This document shows, piece after piece, positions 18,484 through 28,200 of a DNA stretch of 64,000 nucleotides. The position numbers and the translations under genes were made by a program. The stretch's first letter is position 1; each line of letters begins with the position of its first letter. The DNA is from Variovorax sp. PAMC26660 (GTDB taxonomy: Bacteria > Pseudomonadota > Gammaproteobacteria > Burkholderiales > Burkholderiaceae_C): NCBI RefSeq assembly GCF_014302995.1, contig NZ_CP060295.1, forward strand, positions 4,517,501 through 4,581,500, written 5' to 3'. The notes under the pieces are model-generated. The model searched no databases. It was not told where the DNA came from and saw only the letters and a list, made by a program, of their open reading frames with translations.

Positions 18484-19035
18484 ATGAATATTTCCCCGCG
18501 CCATTGTCATCTGGCTTCGCTTGCGCTGATCGGCCTGGCCGCGCTGCAGTCGCCGCAGGTTCAAGCCCAGACGCAGCCCGCATCGTCCGCGCCCTCCGCA
18601 TCATCCGCACCGATCGACCGCAGCATCGGCAGCGCGGACAAGTGGGAGCTGACGATCTCGCCGTACGCCTATCACTGGAGCCACAGTCCGGAACACCGCA
18701 GCGTCTATCTGATCGGGGTCGAGCGCCACCTGCCCGACAACTGGCTGTGGGGCGCCGGCTTCTTCAGCAACTCCTTCGGGCAGCCGAGCGCCTATGCCTA
18801 CTACGGCTACCGCTGGGACAACCTGTTCGATCAGCCTTCGCTCTACGCCAAGCTGACTGTCGGCCTGATGTACGGCTACGTGGGCCAGTACAAGAACAAG
18901 GTGCCCTTGAACTTCGGCGGCTTTTCACCGCTGGTGATTCCGGCGCTGGGCTATCGCATCACGAAGCAGGATTCGGTGCAGATCGCGCCACTGGGCAAGG
19001 CCGCATTGCTGTTCACCTACAACCGCAGCTTCTGA
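18484..19035 (+). CDS. Small outer-membrane beta-barrel-like protein
   Basis: 183 residues. A signal peptide (cleavage near VQAQT) and a Ser/Ala/Pro linker precede a domain rich in aromatic residues and alternating strands: ISPYAYHWSHSPEHRSVYLI, NSFGQPSAYAYYGYRWDNLF and LYAKLTVGLMYGYVGQYKNK. The C-terminus ends in Phe (YNRSF), the signature recognised by the BAM complex, so an outer-membrane barrel is likely. I recall related proteins in Burkholderiales that carry a doubtful 'sn-glycerol-3-phosphate transporter' label. The true function is not known. It lies between the FecR gene and the adhesin; whether it belongs to that system is inference. Confidence 0.8.
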   Translation: MNISPRHCHLASLALIGLAALQSPQVQAQTQPASSAPSASSAPIDRSIGSADKWELTISPYAYHWSHSPEHRSVYLIGVERHLPDNWLWGAGFFSNSFGQPSAYAYYGYRWDNLFDQPSLYAKLTVGLMYGYVGQYKNKVPLNFGGFSPLVIPALGYRITKQDSVQIAPLGKAALLFTYNRSF

Positions 19036-19296
19036 GGATTCGCGATCCGCAGACGCCAAGCGCTGAGGTGAGCCACCCCGCTTTTCAGCGGCCCCTGCCG
19101 ACATTTTCTTTCGGGCCGCCCGCTCCCTGAGCAGCGCAGCCGCGCGTGCAGCGCCGGCGGGCCGCTTCGCGCGAATTCCGCAAATTTCCGTACAGCTTTC
19201 GATGCCGGCATCCGTCTAAGGCACAGCGACAGGGCGCATGCGCGCCGGTCGTTGCTTCCTGTCGCACGCCCGAACCGTCACCGAAAGAAATCTGTC

Positions 19297-22200
19297 ATGT
19301 CGACCCTGCATCCTGCCCCGATGAAGCCAGCATCCACCAGCCGTGCGCGGGCAGCACACGCCTCGCGCCACGATGTCGACAGGTGGCGCCTCAAGCCGCT
19401 GGCGCGTGCGCTGGCGGTGATGCTGGCGGCCGGCGGCGCGATGGACGGCGCGCAGGCGCAGCAGGCGCTGGGCGCCGCGTGGTTCGCCAACAAGAACGTG
19501 ATGCAGAACACGGCCTTGGCCACGGGCCGTCTGCCCAACGGCATGCCGGCATCGAGTCTCACCAACCCGATGGCCCAGCAGCAGCGCGACAGCGCGCAAC
19601 TGCAGCGCTCGATCGACAACCTCAATCTCGCGGCACGCGGCATCGCGGCGCAGCAGGCGGCGCAGGAAGCCGCGCGGCTGGCGGCACTGGGTGGGGCTTC
19701 CGGCATTCCGGACGGCCTGGCCGAAGGCGGGCTGAAGGTCGACACCCAGAGCCTGACGGCCGGCTGGCTCAACGCCAGGGCGCCGGTGCAGACGGCCGCC
19801 GGTGGACGCACGGTGGTGGGCATCGAGCAGACGGCAGAGAAGGCGATCCTGAACTGGGAGAGCTTCAACGTGGGCAAGAACACCACGGTGCAGTTCGACC
19901 AGAAGGGCGGTGCGAAGCCGGACGGCTCGAACGGATGGATCGCGCTGAACCGCATCAACGACCCGAGCGGCAGGCCCAGCCAGATCGCGGGGCAGATCAA
20001 GGCCGACGGCTCGGTGTACCTGGTCAACCGCAACGGCATCGTCTTCACCGGCAGCAGCCAGGTGAACACGCGCACGCTGGTGGCATCGAGCCTGGCGCTG
20101 TCGGACAAGCAGTTCAACCTCGGCATCAACAAGCCCCAGGTCTACAAGGACGCTTCCGGGCAGGCCGACGATTTCGCGATTCCGCAGTTCGGCGATTTCG
20201 CGGCGCGCGCGCCCGGCCTCTACGGGTTCGAGGCGGGCAGCGGCGGTGCGCCGGACAAGCTGGGCGGTGTCGATCGCTTCGTGCCCGGCGCGGCGCCGGG
20301 CGCGGTACAGGTGCAGGCCGGCGCGCAGTTGCGAACCACGCCGGGCGGCAAACTCATGCTGTTCGCGCCCAAGGTGAGCAACGCGGGCGCACTGTTCGCG
20401 CCCGATGGGCAGGTCATCCTGGCCGCCGGCGAGAACATCTACCTGAACGCGGCCAAGGGCAACGACACGAACGGCGTGCGCGGGCTGGACGTTGCGGCCT
20501 CGGCCGTGCCCGGCTGGGCCTTTGCCTGGACGCATCTTGAAAACGCGCTGAGGGACGGCACCGACCCCTACACGCCGGCCTACACCGAGGCGCTGGCCAA
20601 GATTGTGCTGCCCGAGATGACGGCGCGTGCCGCCGCCGTCGGCTACGACGTGACCAACTCCGGCATCGTGCTGTCCGAGCGCGGCAACGTGACGCTGCAG
20701 GCGCGCGACATTCATCAGGACGGCGTGGTGGCCTCCACCACCGCGCTGGGCAATCGCAACGGCTCGATCCTGCTGCGTGCCTGGGGGCAAGGCACCCACG
20801 CCTACCAGAACAGCGACACCCACGACGTGCTGCTGAGCTGGCAGGCCGGCACGTTGACGCTGGGCAAGGGCAGCGTCACGCAGGTGCTGCCCGACGTCAC
20901 CGACACCAGCGAGATCGAGACGACGGCACTGGCCACGCGCTACCGGCCGGGCTGGATCGGCCTGTACGGCCAACTGATCGAAGCCAGGCCGGGTGCCGGC
21001 GTGCTGGTGCCCTCAGGCTCGATCAACATCGAGTCGGCGGTCAATCCGCTGTCCACCCAACTGCCGTACTTCAAGCCCGACAGCCTGCGCGACGGCAGCC
21101 GCATCTACCTGGACCGCGGCGCCTATCTGAGCGTGGCGGGCCTGCAGGGCCGCATCGTGCCGATGTCGCGCAACTTCGTCGAAGCCGAGCTGCGCATCAA
21201 CGAGCTGCGCGATTCGCCGCTGCTGATCGAGTCGTGGGTGCGCGGCAAGAAGGTGATCGTCGACCGCCGTGTGAGCGGTGTGTTCGAGGGCGGCCCGATG
21301 GCCGGCGTCGAGTGGGTGAAGAACGCCACGGGCGGCTACATACCCGGCGCCTGGGCCGGCACGCCGCTGGGCGACGTGACGGGTTGGGTCGGTGTCGGCA
21401 AGACCGACCTGAAGGAGCTTTCGGCCGATGCCGGTTCCATCAAGCTGCGGGCCGGCGGTTCGGTGATCACGCGCGAGGGCTCGCTGATCGACGTGTCGGG
21501 CGGCTCGGTGCGCTACCTCGACGGCATGAACACCGTCACCAAGCTGATGGGCGCGGACGGCCGGGTCTACACGATGGACCGCGCCATGCCCGATGGCGAG
21601 TACACCGGCCTTGCGGGTCGCTACACGAATGCACACGCACGCTGGGGCGTGTCGAACACCTGGCGCAGCCCGGTCATCGGGCGCGACGCGGTGGAAGCCG
21701 GCTACATCGAAGGCCGCAAGGCGGGCACCGTGCAGATCTTCGCGGGCGATGCGATGGTGCTCGAAGGCGACTACGCCGGCGGCGTGGTGGTGGGCGAGCG
21801 GCAGCGCAAGCAGCCGTCGAAGAACGTCGGCGGCCAATTGCAGCTCGGTGGTGGCAGCACCGAAGACCGGCCCTGGTCGCCGAACCGCGTGGTCATCAGC
21901 CACGAGCCGCACCGGCTGGCGGCCGAGTTCCACGCCGGCTCGGTCCTGGACCGCAACTACGAGGCCCAGCCGGAACCCGGCGCGCCATCCAACGCGACAG
22001 GCAAGGTGACCTTTCTCTCGGACGACGTGCTCAGCCGCTCGGGCATGGGCAAGCTGGTGTTCAACCTGGCCGGCAACTTCGGCTTCGTGCTGGAAAGCGG
22101 GGCCGTGGTGGAGCTGTCGCCCGGTGCGTCGTTCGTCGCGGGCGGTGGCGACGGCTCGGCCAATCCGATGCAGATCGACGGCACGCTGCGCGCGGCCGGC

Positions 22201-25200
22201 GGCAACATCTCGCTGAGTGCGATCAACGGCACCTTGCGCATGGGGGCCACCGGACGGCTCGACGCCAGCGGGCAGTGGATCAACGCCTGGCGCGACGGCA
22301 TGGCGCCGGCGCGTTGGGCCATGGACGGCGGCACGATCAACCTGGGCGTGGGCAAACTGCTGGCAGAGCCGGGCGCGGTGCTCGACGTGTCGGGCGGCGG
22401 GCGCGTGGACATCAACAAGAAGAACCTTCCCTCGCTGCGCGTGGGCGATGCGGGTTCGCTCACGCTGAGCGGCCTGACGGCGGCCACCGATCTTTCGGGC
22501 TTCGACATTCGCGCGCATGCGGCCGGCTCGGCGGGGCGCCTCGTGCTCGAAACCCGGTCGCCGGTGCAGATCGGCGGCGAGGCGGCCACGCCCGAGGTGC
22601 TGGTGCTGCCCGCAACGCTGTACGGCGATCGCGGCTTCGGCGATGTGTCGGTCGTCGCCAGCGCGACGGCGGACGGCCGCATCACCGTGCCGAAGGGCGT
22701 GACGGTGGCGCCTTCGGTGAGCAGCATCGACCTGCGGACCTTCGCCTATCAAGACATCGCCACGGGCGACAGCCTGGCCGCGCGCGCACCGGTCGGCACG
22801 CTGCGGCTGGAAGAGCGCCTGAAGCGCGCCCCTGCGGCCATTCGCCTGAACGTGACGGCGGGCTCGATCGACATCGGCGCGGGCGCCACGCTGCGCACCG
22901 ACGTGGGCGGCACGCTGGCGATGACCGCTGCGGGTGGTTCGTTGACCGTGAACGGCGCGCTGGACGCGCCCGCAGGCCGCATCGACCTTGCCGCGAAAGA
23001 GATCACGCTCGCGTCCGGCGCCAGCCTGACGGCGCGCGGTGTTGCAGCGATCTATCCCGAGGCCATGGGCAACCGCGTCGGCCAGGTGCTGCGCGGCGGC
23101 GACGTCGTGCTGGGCAACGGCGTGAGCGGGGCAACCCTGTCGCTCGACCCCGGCGCGCTGATCGATGTGTCGGGCACCAGCGGCGAGGTGGACGAGCTGA
23201 CCTACAAGCGCTTCAGCGGGCCCTCGTTCCATGCGGTCACGCGCGACAGCGACGGCGGCAGCATCCGGATCTTCGGGGCCGGCAAGGTCGGCGCCGACAT
23301 GCGCGGCCACGCGGGCGGTGCAACGGCCGCCGGCGGCGCGCTGACGATCGTGGACGTGGGCGGCGCCGATGGTGCGCCGGTGAAGCTGCCGTCGCGCACC
23401 TACTTCTGGCGCGATCCGGTCACAGGCAAGATCAAGAGCGCGAACTCGTACCTCTCGATTCCCAACCTCGACCTGTACAACGAGTACGGCACCACGCCGA
23501 TCAAGTTCACGCAGGACATGCGAGCGGCCATCCTCGACCTGACGACCTCCATCGGCACCGGCATGGAAGTGGTGACGGACCTCAACGCGCCGGGCTCCGC
23601 GCGCAGCATCAAGCCGTGGGAGATGGACCCGTTCATCGAGCAGCCGGTGGTCGAGCTGCTCAACCGCTACTTCTATTCGGATGCGGCGGCGACAAAGCAC
23701 ATCGTCATTCCCGACACGCAGATGGCGCCCACGATGCGCATTGCATCGGGTTCGCTGGGCCGGGGCGGCTTCGGCGCGGTCTCGCTGAAGTCGAACACCA
23801 TCACGCTGGGAGACGGCGTGAAGATCGATGTGCGCGGCGCGCTCAATCTGTCGGGCACGCTCACGAACGGAGGCAACCGCGGCAGCGCGCAACTGTCCGC
23901 CTCGCGCCTGACGCTCGACGCGGTCTCGCCCTACACCGCGAAGCCGTGGAGCGACCCCGCAAGCCTGGGCGGCGCGCTGACGCTGTCGGCCGGCCTGCTC
24001 GAAGTCCGGCGCGAGGCACTGGGTGGTGCTGCCGGTGCCCGCATCGCCGGCTTCGGCACGACCGTGATGGCCGCCGACGAAATCCGCTTCGGCGGCGCGC
24101 TGCCCGAGCAGATCACGGCGAACTCCAGCCTGCGGGTGGGGCTGGACGTGGACGGGCAACTGGTGCTGAAGGCCGGGCAGGTCTATCCGGCCACGGCCAC
24201 GACCGCCGCGGTTCGCGCCGGCCAGTCGATCACCGTGGAGCGCCTGCGCGACGCGGGCTCTGTGCCGCTGTCGGCGGGTGGCACGTTGCGGCTGGAAGCG
24301 CCGGTGATCGAGCAGAACGGTGTGCTTCGCGCGCCGCATGGCGCCATCGAGCTGAACGCCACCGACCGCCTCGCGTTGGGTGCGGGCAGCATCACTTCGG
24401 TGTCGGGCAAGGGCGTGGTGGTGCCCTACGGCATCTTGACCAACGACGAGCACTGGCACGACCCCACGCAGCCGCTGAACAGCCTGACGCCGTTCGTCGG
24501 CTCGCTCACGGCACCGCCTGAAAAGCGCATCACGATGAAGTCGCCCAACGTGGACCTGGCCAAGGGCGCGGTGGTCGACATTGCCGGCGGCGGCGACCTT
24601 TACGCCTGGGAATTCGTGCCCGGCCCCGGCGGCTCGCACGACGTGCTGACCACGCGCGGCATGTACGCGGTGCTGCCCGGCCACAGCAGCGCGGCGCCTT
24701 CGAGCGCCATGCCGGCCGGCGAGCGCGTCTGGCTCGCGGGCGGTGGCGGCCTTGCAGCCGGCTGGTACACGCTGCTGCCGGCGCGCTACGCCATGCTGCC
24801 CGGTGCCTTTGCCGTGCAGGCCACCGGCACCGCGTGGGCCGGCCCCGCCGCGGGCGGTGTGAGCACGCGTGACGGCAGCATCGTCATGCAGGGCAAGGCC
24901 GGCAACGCCTACAGCGGCAAGCAGGACGCCGTGCCTTCCGCCTGGCGCGTGATGTCCGATGGCACCTTGCGCAAGTACACCGAATACAACGAGGCCTTCG
25001 CCAACGATTTCTTCTCGTCCGATGCCTTCCGCCTCACGCAGTACCGCATGACGGGCCAGGACGTGGTCACGCCGCGCCTGCCGCGCGACGGCGGCTGGGT
25101 GGTGTTCGATGCGACGCGACGGCTCACGCTGGACGGCACGCTGCGTTCGCAGGCCGACGCCGGCGGGCGCGGTGGGCTGGTCGACATCGCGGGGCAGAAG

Positions 25201-28200
25201 ATCGCCATCGTGGGCGCGGGGCACGATGGCACCGCGCTGCAGGCCGACGGCTACCTGGTGATCGACGCGACCAGCCTGTCGAACTTCGGCGCCGGCAGCC
25301 TGCTGGTGGGTGGCACGCGCACCGGCGATCCGCGCGGCATGCGCGTGAACGTCACTGCCACCGACATCGTGGTGCGCAACGACGAGGGCTCGGAGCTGTT
25401 CGGCCCCGAGATCGTGCTGGCTGCCACCGGAAAAGTGGCGGTCGATGCGGGCAGCCGCGTGAGCGCCAAGGGCGTGCGTTCGTCGCGCACCGGCAACCTC
25501 ATCGTGACGCCGCAGGTCGCGGCGGTCTACACCGACCCGGACGGCAACCTGGACGACAACAACGACGGCGTGATCGACGCGAAGGACGCGGTCGACGACG
25601 TGCTCATCACGCCGGCGCGCGACTGGGGCGCATTGATCCGCGTGGCCACGGGCGACGCCGTGAAGGCGCTGCGCCAGAACGTCGACATCACGCAGGGCGG
25701 CCTGGTGCGCATCGGCGAGGGCGCGGTGCTGCGCGGCGATGCGTCGCTGCTGATCGACGCCACGCGCACCACCGAACTGGCCGGCTCGGCGCGCATTTCC
25801 GGCACCGACCTGTCGGTGTCGTCCGGGCGCATCGGCTTCGGCGGCGGCACCGAAGGCATGGTGCTCGACAGCACCGGGCTGGCGCAACTGGCCCAGTCGA
25901 CACGCCTGACGCTGCGCAGCTATTCGAGCTTCGACTTCTATCGGTCGATGGATATGGGGGCGGCGGGCCTGGCCTCGCTGACCTTCGATGGCGCGGCGTT
26001 CACCGGCCGTGGTGCGGGCGACATTGCCATTCGCGGCGATGCGATCACGCTGCTGAACACGCTCGGCGATGCGGGGGGGACAAGTGCGGGCGCAGGCACC
26101 GGCCGCTTCACGCTGGACGCATCGACGCTGGTGCTGGGCGCTGGCCAGAAGCGCTTCACCGGCTTCGGTGCCGTCGCGCTGGCGGGCCGCGAGCAGATCG
26201 TGGGCGAAGGCAGTGGCGGTGTGGACGCCGGTGTGAGCGCGCTCACGCTGCGCACGCCGTTGCTGACCGGCCGTGGCGGCGCCGCGCAGTCCGTCGCAAC
26301 GCAAGGCGCTCTGGAGGTCGTGGGGGACGGCGCCGCGCGCACCGCGGTGAGCAACCAGAACCTGCAGGACAGCCTTGGCGCGCGCCTGAGTCTGAGCGGC
26401 GGCAGCGTGCTGCTGGGCACCCGCGCGGTGGCCTTGGGTGGCACCGTCGACATCAGCGCGACACGCGGCAGCCTCGTGGTTGCCGATGGCGGGCAGATCG
26501 ATGTCGGCGGCTTCGCCAAGCAGTTCTTCGACGTGGCGGAATACGCCGACGCGGGCCGCATCAATCTGTCGGCCGTGGGCGGAGACGTGCGCCTGAACGC
26601 CGGCAGCCTGCTGAACCTGGCCGCGCACCCGGCCGGCGGCAGCGCAGGCACCCTGAGCCTGGTGGCCGCGAACGGCGGCACCGTGGTGCTCGACGGTGGC
26701 ATTGCCGCGCAGGCCGGCGGCAGTGCGGGTACGCGTGGCAAGGCCGGCAGTTTCTCGCTGGACATCGCCACCTTGCCCGACTTCGCCGGATTCAGCCGGC
26801 GCCTGAACGACGCCGGCTTCAACCGCTCGCGCCAGTTCCGCATCCGCCAGGGCGACATCGTGCTGGACGGCATCACCATGGTCGAAGACTTCGGCCTCAC
26901 TGCCGATCAAGGCAAGGTCGATGTCACCGGCACCGTCGATGCACGCGCGGCCTACGGCGGTGCGATCCGCATCACCGGCGGCAACGGTGTGGCGATGCAG
27001 GGCGGCGCGCAACTGCTGGCCGGTGCGACCGGCCCGCTGGGCAGCGGTCGCGTGACGCTCGAAGCGGCGGGCGGGCAGCTCGACATTCGCGGCGGCCTGA
27101 TCGATGTGTCCGGCGGCGATGCCGGTGCGGTGCGGTTGCGCGCACCGCGCAATGCCGACCAGAGCGACCTGGCCGTCGCGAATCTGCGCGCCAGTGTGAC
27201 CGGCGCCCGCTCGGCCGTGCTCGAAGGCGTGCGCGTCTACGAGAGCGACACGGTCGATGCGGTCAAGGCGCAGGCCATTGCCGAGGCCGGCGATTTCATG
27301 GCGCACGCCGGCGCGATTCGCGCGCGACTGGGCACCGGCATGGCCGTGATGCCCGGCATCGAAATCCGCAGCGCAGGCGACCTCACGCTGGCCAGCGACT
27401 GGAACCTGTGGCGCGACTTCGCCCCTGCGCGCGAAGGCAGTCTCACGCTGCGCGCGGGCGGCAACCTGCTCGTCAATGGCCACCTGAGCGATGGCTTCGA
27501 TGCGGCGGACCGCACGGGCGTGCTGCAGGAAGGCCCGTCGTGGAACCTGCGGCTGGTGGCGGGTGGCGACATGGCCTCGGCCAACGCGCTGGCGCTCAAG
27601 CCGCTGGCGGCGCAGGCGTCGGGGCAGGGCAGCATCGTCGTCGGCACGGCCAACACGGCGGTGGCGACCGAGGACGACCCCCATCTCGACAACGGCGCCG
27701 GCAAGCTGATTCGCACCGGCACCGGTGACCTCGAAGTGCGCGCCGGGCGCGACCTGCGCCTGGCGCACAAGGAATCGGTGATCTACACCGCAGGGCGCAA
27801 GGACACGAGCACCTGGAGCGACTTCAGCACGGCCCGCCCCGATGCCACCTACGGCATTGCGGGCGGCAACCTGGACATCGACGCGCAGGGCAGCATCGTG
27901 GCGCAGCCCTCGGGCCAGCGCTTCGTGCAGTGGCTCAACCGCCAGGGCAACCTGAGTGCGGACCGCGTCTTCGGCGAGTACGTCACGGACTACATCTATG
28001 TCGACGGCGTTCTCACGCCTGTGGTGCAACGCGCCCAGCAATCGAGCTGGTGGGTGGACTACGGCCAGTTCCAGCAAGGCGTGGCCGCCTTCGGCGGCGG
28101 CAACGTGACGGTGCGCGCGGGCGGCGACCTGGGCAACCTGGTGGTGGCGCTGACCAGCAACATGCGCATGCGCGGCGGCCGTACGCAGGCCGAAGCGATG

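Noticed and set aside
19180..19220. AAATTT and CGTCTAA upstream of the adhesin as an ECF-type promoter
   Set aside because: The spacing (over 25 bases) does not fit known iron-starvation sigma boxes, and no matching site was found before other genes of the locus.
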